Part shown: positions 8,801-15,152 of the stretch, piece after piece
How the letters are laid out: every line of letters begins with the position of its first letter
How positions within the stretch are numbered: the stretch's first letter is position 1
From: an uncultured Porphyromonadaceae bacterium
GTDB lineage: Bacteria; Bacteroidota; Bacteroidia; Bacteroidales; Muribaculaceae
Direction: 5' to 3'
DNA length: 34,750 nucleotides
Assembly (NCBI GenBank): GCA_947177405.1
Contig: CAMWUJ010000030.1
Location: forward strand, 1-34,750
Program-made: the position numbers and the translations under genes
The notes under the pieces: generated by a model
Seen by the model: the letters and a program-made list of their open reading frames with translations, nothing else
Databases searched by the model: none
Told to the model about the DNA's origin: nothing

Positions 8801-10318
8801 ATCCACATCTTTATACGGGAATCCGCGATAAACGGGAGTCACATTGTAGGAATACGCAGTGAAAGCAGTCACTCCCGCAGGATAATCCTCTTCAAAGGAG
8901 GTCACGTTGCCCACCTCATGCACCACTCCGTCGTTTCGTCTAAGCACGTAAGAGAGGTCGCTTCCTTCCAGACCATCTTTGAGCAATGAGGTCGGTTCCT
9001 TCCAGGTTAGGATGAATTTACCATTCTTCCGGGAAAGCACGGGGCGATCCATCTTATCGGGAACGTCATATCCGATCCATTGACTGAGGAGCATCTTTTT
9101 GCCTCGACCCGATTCGTTGGAAAAATAGAAATCGAACTTATATGTGTCGGGACGATCAAAACTCAAGGGAATCGAAACGGGCTCACCGGGCGCACATGTG
9201 CCGGTTGCCACTTCCTCGCCATTACGATTAAGTGTATAGGTGAGCTCAGTGGTGGAATTCATACGCTTTCCGGCTATGGTCTTGGTCGGAGCCACGCAGT
9301 CGAGTGTTCCCGAAAGGGCACCCTTCTCAAAATTGAATACCACTTTGGTGGCCTCGTTGGGAGCGGTCTCAGCAGGAGGAACAGGAGGAATATAAGCTCC
9401 TGTTATCTCCGCAGATTTAGGCATTGCGCCGATAAACTGCGACTTAGCAGTCTTAAGGTCCACCTTATAAAGCCCGGCGGACTGATCGGTATTATTGGCG
9501 ATATAACAGGTATTGTCATCAAGATCGATACATCCGGAAGTCTTGTATTGATGCTTGATACCGGTGGATCCCACAAGGGTCTTTTCCCCGGTGGTCTTAT
9601 CCATCTTATAGAGTTTGCCGTCGCTGAGCTCATGCCAGTAAAGCTGCCCCGTATTGTCAAACATCATCACCGGCACTGAAACGGCCGGCAGATAAGCCAC
9701 ACGTGCGAAATGATGGGTGTCAGGGTTATAGGTCATAAGCTGGGTCACAGGGCCCGTACCCTCATCCACGGCGCAGAAAGTATATACGATCTTGGTTATA
9801 GGGTCGGTAGCACCGGAATATACCCTTATTTGCGGTTCGAGCATATACTGGTCGGTGACGCGCACAGCATCCATATCATAACGGTAGATCACGGTGTTCC
9901 ATAACCTTCCGGCCTCATCTATTCCCTCATGCAAAACCAAATAGTCATTATTGTCGATATAGATTCCTACATCTATAGGACCGGGACCCACTATCTCCTC
10001 GGCGGTGATAGGGCTGGCTTCGATATTGAAACTTTTGATACGGTATGGTTGCAGACCTCCGCCCCAGTCATCCTCATAAATCACTGTCGCAATCATCTGC
10101 TTTCCCGTAGCTGTGGTAGCCATCGGGGCAGCCTTTCTGGCTTTGACAGGCCCGGAAGCGATCGCCTCATCCAATGTCAGGATGGAATTCGCTTTCTTTG
10201 ACGGTCCGTCGTGTCTTGCCCTCTCACCTAAAAGCCGTATAGGCTTCTTATCTATGGTGGCTGCATGGACACATAAACAGCCCACAAGCAGCGCAAGCAT
10301 TAAAGTAAATTTTCTCAT
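5819..10318 (-). CDS. giant secreted adhesin-like protein with FN3, cleaved-adhesin-type domains and T9SS tail
   Basis: A 1499-residue exported protein. Residues 1-20 are a signal peptide ending VHA. Roughly 80-310 resemble a beta-propeller-like region with repeated aromatic YRYDMD or LYKMD strands. The rest alternates fibronectin-III-like segments with three jelly-roll segments of the choice-of-anchor-J / cleaved adhesin type (about 515-665, 880-1060, 1190-1375; key words WLFSPG, NWYLMDD, FESYTD, WLISPELSG). These are the modules found in gingipain and HagA haemagglutinin regions of Porphyromonas. The last 70 or so residues (VAGRIVVRGA ... DVSG ... KGIYIVTVDG ... VKVIVK) have the pattern of a type IX secretion sorting domain, so the protein is probably moved across the outer membrane and cleaved or surface-anchored. 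No protease or glycosidase active site was recognised. It has its own promoter and terminator. Confidence 0.8.
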   Translation of the reverse strand: MRKFTLMLALLVGCLCVHAATIDKKPIRLLGERARHDGPSKKANSILTLDEAIASGPVKARKAAPMATTATGKQMIATVIYEDDWGGGLQPYRIKSFNIEASPITAEEIVGPGPIDVGIYIDNNDYLVLHEGIDEAGRLWNTVIYRYDMDAVRVTDQYMLEPQIRVYSGATDPITKIVYTFCAVDEGTGPVTQLMTYNPDTHHFARVAYLPAVSVPVMMFDNTGQLYWHELSDGKLYKMDKTTGEKTLVGSTGIKHQYKTSGCIDLDDNTCYIANNTDQSAGLYKVDLKTAKSQFIGAMPKSAEITGAYIPPVPPAETAPNEATKVVFNFEKGALSGTLDCVAPTKTIAGKRMNSTTELTYTLNRNGEEVATGTCAPGEPVSIPLSFDRPDTYKFDFYFSNESGRGKKMLLSQWIGYDVPDKMDRPVLSRKNGKFILTWKEPTSLLKDGLEGSDLSYVLRRNDGVVHEVGNVTSFEEDYPAGVTAFTAYSYNVTPVYRGFPYKDVDSNTAYLGGVEESYLNMFSTEEEGYHFTAEDCDGDGNTWEWDRMYRNYVAGGHVNTVKDDWLFSPGIHMKAGHSYPIMFEIWKELVGYQDYFEVCIGTSPEASAMTAVILPMTEITETYNEVLQPDLWQRLSYTAPTTDIYYVGIHTKNDFGATKVSVDNFIVDYSSVPTTPGAVENLQVIPGALGAMNATVKFRAPSLDITGNPLKELDCVKIVRDGILVATLTPAPGEEVSYVDNVSAKGTHSYIVMCEGSDTTGPRTPGECYVGYDIPPAVANLKPEVTNFTRVNISWDKVDADINGLAYAPGAVEYELFVYQNNELVPMGKTSANGAAFDYTNPEQYYFLFAVRTWAEDMGSEDYAVSDMVLVGKPYSLPFYESFEETRAHHPWFVQNDNQMHGNWYLMDDATFNQDEDQLLYGLKSVDHDNGFIGYQGFFPGDNSMFFCGNIELSGRSKNPTLNFYHLVEPENQNTIDIMYKKPDGEWEKLETVSLAGDNTEWKEENIDLSSLKGSMIKGSAFQLGMKANIVNKDYVIIDNMKVYYRPDYNERVKGPYEIDATVGQPAKVPFVVENNGLKDIGTATLKISVNDEEAETIDIPALKVGESYKTEFEFTLTPHAPELNLLSAEVISSEDEYDLDDLFITEVNTIYSVFPGPRDLKAEKSEDGSVALNWTEPDPELYPRIGDVEDFESYTDMQTDGIGEWTIYASGNPKLELSPLEWPEINGEPVGFFIIDVKADPKVKPLGYTAHTGNKYIATVYNKELVPNDEWLISPELSGKARTINFWVRSALPNWREDIEVLISSTGKEKEDFTVKVLQDYLVPAEWTNVELDIPEGTKYVALRSVANGKGMLMVDDIDLKNGKPVEADFLGYNVYRDGKALNESPVAEKNYLDATAGDKHSYRVTAAYTVGESRISNTAVINFSSVTDVENSLVKVFGVAGRIVVRGAIDRNVEISDVSGIRVKSLKADTNEVMVNVDKGIYIVTVDGHSVKVIVK

Positions 10319-10377
10319 AATGAATTATTTTATGGAAACGAAATTTGATTCTTTCAAGTTCGATAGTTATCCAGTCG

Positions 10378-10407
10378 CAAAGATAAGATTAAAAAAAGGA
10401 AAGTCAA
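10378..10407 (-). promoter_or_regulatory. promoter of the T9SS adhesin gene (TTG-N19-TATCTTTG)
   Basis: The minus strand carries TTG at 10407-10405, then 19 bases, then TATCTTTG at 10385-10378, a good Bacteroidetes promoter. Expected start near 10372, leaving a leader of about 55 bases before the ATG at 10318. Confidence 0.65.
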
Positions 10408-10450
10408 TTCGCATTTTTTGTTCTAAATCAAATAATAGAAGTAAGTAAAT

Positions 10451-10542
10451 CCGTTTTAATAAAAAATATTGCTGCGAAGAGTAATAAATGACTTCTGACA
10501 AAACGGAATAAGAATATATATATTATCTGAAAAGCAATATTT
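10451..10542. repeat. overlapping inverted repeats upstream of the Crp/Fnr gene
   Basis: CCGTTTT at 10451-10457 pairs with AAAACGG at 10500-10506, and AAATATTGCT at 10464-10473 pairs with AGCAATATTT at 10533-10542. The pairs interlock, so they cannot form at the same time. They may be alternative RNA folds or operator half sites between the divergent adhesin and regulator genes; that role is inference. Confidence 0.5.
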
Positions 10543-10545
10543 ATT

Positions 10546-10578
10546 GAATAATTATTAAAAGTGGAATAATTATTAAAA
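10546..10578 (+). promoter_or_regulatory. two 15-bp direct repeats with palindromic core just before the Crp/Fnr gene
   Basis: GAATAATTATTAAAA occurs at 10546-10560 and exactly again at 10564-10578, an 18-bp period. Each contains the palindrome AATAATTATT. The second copy runs into a strong Shine-Dalgarno AAGGAG at 10578-10583, which is unusual for this phylum. The position suggests operator sites for autoregulation or control of ribosome access. Confidence 0.5.
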
Positions 10579-10591
10579 AGGAGAAGCCGCC

Positions 10592-11239
10592 ATGTCGATG
10601 TTTGAAGACACGCATATCCCGGTCACATTGCGTCAGGTGCTTTCGCAATATTGCCTTCCTCCCGAAGAACTCGTCAGAGACTTCGAGGCGGCCGCACGTC
10701 TGGTGGAAGTAAGAAAAGGGCAGTCTGTCGTCCGTCAGGGAAGAGTATGTGATGATTTCGTGATCAACCGTTGCGGGCTTTTCCGGGTATGCCATCACTC
10801 AGACGAAATGGAAGACACCGTGCTCTTCGGCACATCGGGCGATGTATTCACTTCCCTCCATTCCTTCTATGCCGGAGAGCCATCGATTTTCTCTCTCAAG
10901 GCAGTGGAGGATTCCCAGGTCTGGCTTATAAGCTATGGAAAACTCCGTCAGCTGGAGAATAAATATCCGGCCATGATTAAATGGCTGCACGATCTGATGA
11001 TCGAGCAGATGTATGGCTTTGAGAAGCGCTATCTATTTTTCAGCAATAAATCGGCAGAAGAGCGTTTCCTGAATTTCCTTCGCATCCACAGCGTATCATT
11101 AAGAAGAGCCTCCGTAAAATATATCTCCAGTATCGTTCCCCTAAAATATATAGCCCAGTATCTTAAGATCACCCAGTCCACTCTTTCGCGTCTCAGGAAG
11201 CGTCTTGTGGCTCCGGCCGACCGTGATGAGGGGAAATAA
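10592..11239 (+). CDS. Crp/Fnr-family transcriptional regulator
   Basis: A 215-residue regulator with an N-terminal cyclic-nucleotide-binding-like beta-roll (about 20-120, including VEVRKGQSVVRQG and LFGTSGDVF), a dimerisation helix (about 125-150) and a C-terminal winged helix-turn-helix (about 178-206, with VPLKYIAQYLKITQSTLSR). Cysteines occur at 21, 53, 61 and 67 but not in the Fnr iron-sulphur arrangement, and the phosphate-binding motif of true cAMP receptors is not apparent, so the effector is unknown. Start 10592 follows a strong AAGGAG by eight bases. The gene stands alone between the divergent T9SS adhesin gene and tRNA-Ser. The adhesin gene is a possible target because of the shared upstream region; this is inference. 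Confidence 0.88.
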   Translation: MSMFEDTHIPVTLRQVLSQYCLPPEELVRDFEAAARLVEVRKGQSVVRQGRVCDDFVINRCGLFRVCHHSDEMEDTVLFGTSGDVFTSLHSFYAGEPSIFSLKAVEDSQVWLISYGKLRQLENKYPAMIKWLHDLMIEQMYGFEKRYLFFSNKSAEERFLNFLRIHSVSLRRASVKYISSIVPLKYIAQYLKITQSTLSRLRKRLVAPADRDEGK

Positions 11240-11311
11240 GGGCTAAAAAATGAGAAAAAGTAAGAAAAAATCAGGAAAATTCGATTAAAACCCAAAAATA
11301 TTCCGTAAAAA

Positions 11312-11343
11312 CTTGCAAGGTTTAAAAAAAGTTTGTAATTTTG
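11312..11343 (+). promoter_or_regulatory. promoter of tRNA-Ser (CTTG-N20-TAATTTTG)
   Basis: CTTG at 11312-11315, 20 bases, then TAATTTTG at 11336-11343, matching the Bacteroidetes promoter form, about 45 bases upstream of the mature tRNA. Confidence 0.6.
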
Positions 11344-11387
11344 CCATTGCAAGTCGCAAGATTTGTTGAGTTTGAGTTATAGATTTA

Positions 11388-11474
11388 GGAAGGGTGGGTG
11401 AGTGGCTGAAACCACCAGTTTGCTAAACTGACGTAGGAGCAATCCTACCACGAGTTCGAATCTCGTCCCTTCCG
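11388..11474 (+). tRNA. tRNA-Ser (anticodon GCU)
   Basis: An 87-base class II tRNA. The acceptor stem GGAAGGG (11388-11394) pairs with CCCTTCC (11467-11473), followed by discriminator G. The anticodon loop TTGCTAA places GCT at 11422-11424, reading AGC/AGU serine codons. The long variable arm GTAGGAGCAATCCTAC is self-complementary, and the T arm contains GTTCGAATC. CCA is not encoded. Confidence 0.97.
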
Positions 11475-11477
11475 CAT

Positions 11478-11526
11478 AATATGCGCTAAATGTGTTAATG
11501 ATAAGCACTTAGCGCATATTTTGTAT
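11478..11526 (+). terminator. terminator of tRNA-Ser
   Basis: AATATGCGCTAA (11478-11489) and TTAGCGCATATT (11509-11520) form a perfect 12-bp stem, extended inside the loop by GTGTTA and TAAGCAC with one bulge, followed by a short T run. It begins three bases after the tRNA. Confidence 0.8.
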
Positions 11527-11528
11527 AA

Positions 11529-11721
11529 AGTCCATAGACGCGCTATGGACGCTGATGCATATTTTAATCTCAAAATTGTGCATAACTTATACCTCTAATC
11601 CATTCAGAAGCGGATAATGAACTGATATAGCAAAGATATAGGGTGAGCGCCGAAACCATTTGAATCCTCTATGTAATCGCATAAGACTTTGGTCAGCCGT
11701 CAGATGCTACATTGGAGGATT
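11529..11721. other. non-coding stretch with two inverted repeats downstream of tRNA-Ser
   Basis: No gene is seen between the tRNA terminator and the methylase remnant. A small hairpin TCCATAG-ACGCG-CTATGGA lies at 11529-11547. AATCCTCTATGTA at 11663-11675 pairs imperfectly with TACATTGGAGGATT at 11708-11721. The region is probably part of the scar left by an element integrated at the tRNA gene. Confidence 0.4.
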
Positions 11722-11771
11722 CTTATATTAGATGGAGTCTTAAATGGTAAAACCTAAAACCGAAATAGAAA

Positions 11772-11973
11772 AAACGATATTTCCCGGCTTTCGCCCCAAC
11801 TGCTCAATATAACCCTAAAGATACTTGGGCTAATGTTCCAATACATGACTTCACGTCTAACAGCGACATTGACTGGAGCAAGAGCTTGGAGGAAATCGAG
11901 GTTCAACTCTACAAAATACAAACTTTCGGATGAAGAAATTGCCTTCATCAAATCGATGATTAAACCAATGTAA
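11772..11973 (+). pseudogene. C-terminal remnant of a DNA methylase / type II restriction-type protein, frameshifted
   Basis: The plus strand reads through FAPTAQYNPKDTWANV, then DFTSNSDIDWSKSLEEIE, VQLYK, a frameshift at about 11913 (two A residues lost from an A run, or one gained), then KLSDEEIAFIKSMIKPM and a stop at 11971. From memory, an ending with DIDWS..I..ID.QLY.KYxLsdeEIaFIE..IKPM is typical of large Eco57I-like DNA methylase / restriction proteins of Bacteroidetes mobile elements. There is no start codon, no upstream body and a broken frame, so this is a leftover. Its position 300 bases behind a tRNA, a common integration site, suggests the scar of an excised or decayed island. 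The exact parent family is uncertain. Confidence 0.6.
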
Positions 11974-12017
11974 TTAGACACCCCAAGAATGTGTAAAGCC
12001 ATTTTATATATTCTTTC

Positions 12018-12052
12018 AACGTGTAAAGAAAATCGACTTTTCTTTACACGTT
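12018..12052 (+). terminator. strong hairpin ending the methylase remnant
   Basis: AACGTGTAAAGAAAA (12018-12032) and TTTTCTTTACACGTT (12038-12052) form a perfect 15-bp stem with a 5-base loop, followed by ATTATTTTA. It lies 45 bases after the remnant's stop codon and was probably that gene's terminator. Confidence 0.65.
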
Positions 12053-12140
12053 ATTATTTTAGCATTCTTCTTAAACTCCATTTATTCCTCTCCTTATTGA
12101 ACCAATTCCCTCTTTTTCTTTTTATATTATTATAATATAT

Positions 12141-12148
12141 TAACTTTG
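12141..12148 (+). promoter_or_regulatory. -7 box (TAACTTTG) for the OmpA-family lipoprotein
   Basis: TAACTTTG matches TAnnTTTG, only 14 bases before the ATG at 12163, so the transcript leader would be about ten bases or less. No clear -33 TTTG is present. Confidence 0.5.
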
Positions 12149-12162
12149 AAAAACACACGATT

Positions 12163-12933
12163 ATGAAAATACACGAACTTAAGAAGCAAGGCATCATCGC
12201 ATTGGTATGCGTCTCCACTTTATTCGCCGGCACAGGCTGCTCTTCTCTCAGAAATACTTGGAACGGTATGACCCAGACCGGACAAGGGGCCACCGCAGGT
12301 GGAGCCGCCGGAGCTGCCGTGGGCGCAGGTATCGGTGCCTTGATCGGCGGTGGTAAAGGCACATGGATCGGTGCACTCGTGGGTTCGGCCCTCGGTGCCG
12401 GCACCGGTGCCCTGGTTGGAAATCAGATGCAACGTCAGAAAGACCAGCTCGAAAGGGAATTCGACCAGCTTCGTGCCCAAGAAGCTAATAATGCCGCCGC
12501 CATCAACGATATCAAGATTTCTACAGTTAAAGATAGCAACAACCTCGACGCCATCAAGCTCGTACTTGGAAATTCAGTGCTCTTCAAGACAGGCAGCTAT
12601 CAGCTGTCACCCGAAGCACAGGCAGCTCTGGCAAAAGTGGCTTATAACCTCGGACAGTTCCCGAATACGGATGTCACCGTGGTGGGCTATACCGACAATA
12701 CAGGATCTCAGGCCGTGAATGAAACTCTCTCCCTTGAACGTGCCGACGCCGTGAAGGATTATCTGATCAATGCCGGTGTGGCTTCCTCCCGCCTCAAAGC
12801 TATAGGTCGTGGATGGAACGACCCCATTGCCTCCAACGCCACTGCCGAAGGACGCGCTCAAAACCGCCGCGTGGAAATCTATATCACCGCTGATCAGCAG
12901 ATGATTCAGAACGCCGAGCAGCAGGCAAGATAA
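12163..12933 (+). CDS. OmpA-family lipoprotein with glycine-zipper segment (YiaD-like)
   Basis: A 256-residue outer-membrane lipoprotein. The signal peptide ends in the lipobox FAGTGC (C26). Residues 42-86 are a Gly/Ala-rich zipper (GGAAGAAVGAGIGALIGGG) that can insert in or associate with membrane. A short charged helix follows (90-115), then an OmpA/MotB-type peptidoglycan-binding domain (about 130-245) with GYTDNTG (D178) and NRRVEIY (R236), the residues that hold diaminopimelate in this family. Its job is probably to tether the outer membrane to peptidoglycan. The gene is monocistronic, with its own -7 box and a strong terminator at 13009, and appears unrelated to the downstream arginine operon. 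Length and layout resemble E. coli YiaD. Confidence 0.9.
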   Translation: MKIHELKKQGIIALVCVSTLFAGTGCSSLRNTWNGMTQTGQGATAGGAAGAAVGAGIGALIGGGKGTWIGALVGSALGAGTGALVGNQMQRQKDQLEREFDQLRAQEANNAAAINDIKISTVKDSNNLDAIKLVLGNSVLFKTGSYQLSPEAQAALAKVAYNLGQFPNTDVTVVGYTDNTGSQAVNETLSLERADAVKDYLINAGVASSRLKAIGRGWNDPIASNATAEGRAQNRRVEIYITADQQMIQNAEQQAR

Positions 12934-13008
12934 GCTTTCCTTATATAATATATAGAGTAGAAAGATATAATATAGAGTAGAAAGATAAATACAAATTCTT
13001 ATAATAAT

Positions 13009-13054
13009 AATCTCAATGACGGATTGCCAGCGATTTCCGTCATTGAGATTTTTT
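13009..13054 (+). terminator. intrinsic terminator of the OmpA-family gene
   Basis: AATCTCAATGACGGA (13009-13023) and TCCGTCATTGAGATT (13036-13050) form a perfect 15-bp stem with a 12-base loop, followed by TTTT. It isolates the lipoprotein gene from the arginine operon. Confidence 0.9.
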
Positions 13055-13142
13055 GTGGAGCAAAAACAGCCTGATTAGCGTCTAAATAATCTTTATTAGC
13101 TTTTTTTATGACAAAAATACCTGTTTTATCAATCTTTTTTTG

Positions 13143-13150
13143 TAAATTTG
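13143..13150 (+). promoter_or_regulatory. -7 box (TAAATTTG) of the arginine operon
   Basis: TAAATTTG is a full match to TAnnTTTG. Transcription would start near 13157, giving a leader of about 130 bases before the ATG at 13285. The -33 region is poor, which may mean that an activator is needed. The ATG at 13108 lies upstream of this box, so the longer reading frame from 13108 is not used. Confidence 0.55.
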
Positions 13151-13199
13151 CCACAATTTTTACAGGTAATTCAAAGGTCACAGATAATTTATCCCAGCG

Positions 13200-13224
13200 A
13201 GCCCGTGAAATCGGGTTCTTTTTT
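13200..13224 (+). promoter_or_regulatory. terminator-like hairpin in the arginine-operon leader (possible attenuator)
   Basis: AGCCCG (13200-13205), loop TGAAAT, CGGGTT (13212-13217) and then CTTTTTT make a compact stem plus U run, the form of an intrinsic terminator, inside the leader and 60 bases before the first gene. No Arg-rich leader peptide was found. If it acts, it would be by protein- or ligand-controlled antitermination; this is inference from form and place. Confidence 0.5.
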
Positions 13225-13284
13225 ATTTACCCGGATGCTTATCTCCGTGACATTTGGTTTTTTAAACAATCTTTCGGAAACAAC

Positions 13285-13902
13285 ATGGACATTAAAGACA
13301 TTACTGTCAAGTTTGCCGAACCCACAGAGGCCAAGTATGCCGACCTTATAGTGCGGCTCATCTATGAGTCTGCTCTCCAGCGCGGCACCGGTATAGCAAA
13401 GCGTACACCGGAATACATCGCCCAGAAAATCAACAGTGGAAAGAGCGTCGTTGCCCTTCATGGCGACCGCCTCGTGGGGTTCAGCTACATAGAGAGCTGG
13501 GGGCATGGTGATTTTGTAGCCACATCCGGACTGATTGTCGATCCAGAATACCGCCATCTTGGCCTTGCCGGCGCCATCAAGGCGAAAACTTTCGAGCTGG
13601 CTCGACTTCGCTTTCCGTTTGCCAAACTTTTCTCAATCACCACCTCTCTGCCGGTGATGAAACTAAACTCACGCATGGGTTACAAACCCGTAACTTTCTC
13701 CGAACTCACCGATGACGAGGAGTTCTGGCGTGGATGCGAAGGCTGCAAGAATTATGACATACTGCAACGAAACAACCGTCGCATGTGTCTTTGCACAGGG
13801 ATGCTCTTCGACCCTGAACAGCCCCTTGCGCCTAAAGACAGGCCAAACCCATACGTCATGGTGGTCAAAAACACATTCAAGAAAATATTCCATCTAAAAT
13901 AG
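13285..13902 (+). CDS. GNAT acyltransferase, probable first enzyme of arginine synthesis
   Basis: A 205-residue GNAT-fold acyltransferase heading the arginine operon. The acyl-CoA-binding motif A is visible around residues 79-97 (ATSGLIVDPEYRHLGLAGAI). Its place before argG, and the absence of argA and argJ from the operon, argue that it acylates glutamate. Because ArgF' is of the succinyl-ornithine type, the donor may be succinyl-CoA rather than acetyl-CoA; this is inference. The C-terminal part carries a four-cysteine pattern, C151-x2-C154-x13-C168-x-C170, suggestive of a metal site or redox switch. An in-frame ATG at 13108 lies upstream of the promoter -7 box, so 13285 is preferred. argG follows after 25 bases of AT-rich spacer. 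Confidence 0.8.
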   Translation: MDIKDITVKFAEPTEAKYADLIVRLIYESALQRGTGIAKRTPEYIAQKINSGKSVVALHGDRLVGFSYIESWGHGDFVATSGLIVDPEYRHLGLAGAIKAKTFELARLRFPFAKLFSITTSLPVMKLNSRMGYKPVTFSELTDDEEFWRGCEGCKNYDILQRNNRRMCLCTGMLFDPEQPLAPKDRPNPYVMVVKNTFKKIFHLK

Positions 13903-13927
13903 TAAGTCATAATTCATAACTCATAAA

Positions 13928-15151
13928 ATGGATAATAGTCAGAATAAGAAGAAAAAAGTGTTGCTTGCATTCTCCGGTGGTCTTGACACCTCGTTCGCTG
14001 TCAAATATCTCTCGGAAGACCTCGGATATGAGGTGCACACAGCTATCGCAAATACAGGCGGTTTCTCTCCTGAAGAGCTGAAGATAATCGAGGAGAAATC
14101 GAAAAAACTCGGCGCCGTCAGCCATGCCACTCTCGATATAACTCAGGAATACTACGATAAGAGCATCAAGTATATGGTGGCCGGAAATGTGCTCCGCAAC
14201 GGCACATATCCAATCTCCGTGAGCTCCGAACGTATCTTCCAGGCCATCGCTACAATCGAATATGCCAAGAAGATAGGTGCAGATGCGATCGCCCACGGTT
14301 CAACTGGTGCCGGTAACGACCAGGTGCGTTTCGACCTCACTTTCCAGATCCTCGCTCCCGAAATTGAAATTATAACTCCCACCCGCGACCTCGCCCTTAC
14401 ACGTGAATATGAGATCGATTATCTCAAGAAGCATGGATATGAGGCCGACTTCAAGAAACTCGAATATTCAATCAACAAAGGCCTCTGGGGCACTTCAATC
14501 GGTGGAAAAGAGACTCTTCATTCCGATCAAACTCTTCCTGATGAAGCTTATCCTTCGCAAGTCACTGCCACTGAGCCTGAGAAACTCACCATCTCCTTCA
14601 AGGAGGGTGAGATTTCGGCTGTCAACGGTAAGGAATACACCGACAAGGTGGAGGCCATCCGTGAAGTGGAGCGCATCGGATCTCGATTCGGGATCGGAAG
14701 GGATATGCATATCGGCGACACGATCATCGGCATCAAAGGTCGCGTAGGTTTTGAGGCTGCCGGCCCTATCCTTATCATCGCCGCCCACAAGATGCTCGAA
14801 AAGCATACCCTCACAAAATGGCAGCAATACTGGAAGGACCAGGTGGGGACATGGTATGGAATGTTCCTCCACGAGGCACAATATCTCGAACCAGTGATGC
14901 GCGATATCGAGAAGATGCTTGAAAGCTCCCAGCGTAACGTGACAGGTACGGTAGAAATCCTCCTACGTCCCCTTTCCTATACTTTGGTTGGCGTAGATTC
15001 ACCTTTCGATCTGATGAAGACCGATTTCGGTGAATATGGTGAGATCAACAAGGCATGGACCGCAGATGATGTGAAAGGATTCACCAAAATTCTCGGAAAC
15101 CAGATGAAAATCTACCACAACAACCAGGTCAAAAACGGCAAAGCGGAATAA
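13928..15151 (+). CDS. argG: argininosuccinate synthase
   Basis: A 407-residue enzyme that joins citrulline and aspartate with ATP to give argininosuccinate, the seventh step of the pathway. The N-terminal ATP pyrophosphatase P-loop LLAFSGGLDTS lies at residues 12-22. The family motif AHGSTGAGNDQVRF and the GRVGFEAAGP region are present. The protein starts with a basic stretch (NKKKKK) before the first beta strand. It is the second gene of the operon; argC begins one base after its stop, so translation is probably coupled. Confidence 0.97.
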   Translation: MDNSQNKKKKVLLAFSGGLDTSFAVKYLSEDLGYEVHTAIANTGGFSPEELKIIEEKSKKLGAVSHATLDITQEYYDKSIKYMVAGNVLRNGTYPISVSSERIFQAIATIEYAKKIGADAIAHGSTGAGNDQVRFDLTFQILAPEIEIITPTRDLALTREYEIDYLKKHGYEADFKKLEYSINKGLWGTSIGGKETLHSDQTLPDEAYPSQVTATEPEKLTISFKEGEISAVNGKEYTDKVEAIREVERIGSRFGIGRDMHIGDTIIGIKGRVGFEAAGPILIIAAHKMLEKHTLTKWQQYWKDQVGTWYGMFLHEAQYLEPVMRDIEKMLESSQRNVTGTVEILLRPLSYTLVGVDSPFDLMKTDFGEYGEINKAWTADDVKGFTKILGNQMKIYHNNQVKNGKAE

Positions 15152-15152
15152 A

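Noticed and set aside
11754..12002. 82-codon minus-strand open frame behind tRNA-Ser
   Set aside because: It is the complement of the methylase/restriction remnant, whose plus-strand reading gives a recognisable C-terminus in two frames.
11475..12160. Second copy of the tRNA-Ser 3' end marking an attachment site
   Set aside because: No repeat of the T-arm/acceptor sequence was seen downstream within the scar, so no att site is annotated.
13108..13284. Longer N-terminus for the GNAT enzyme from ATG 13108
   Set aside because: The frame is open, but the -7 promoter box and leader hairpin lie inside it and the added residues do not resemble a GNAT N-terminus.
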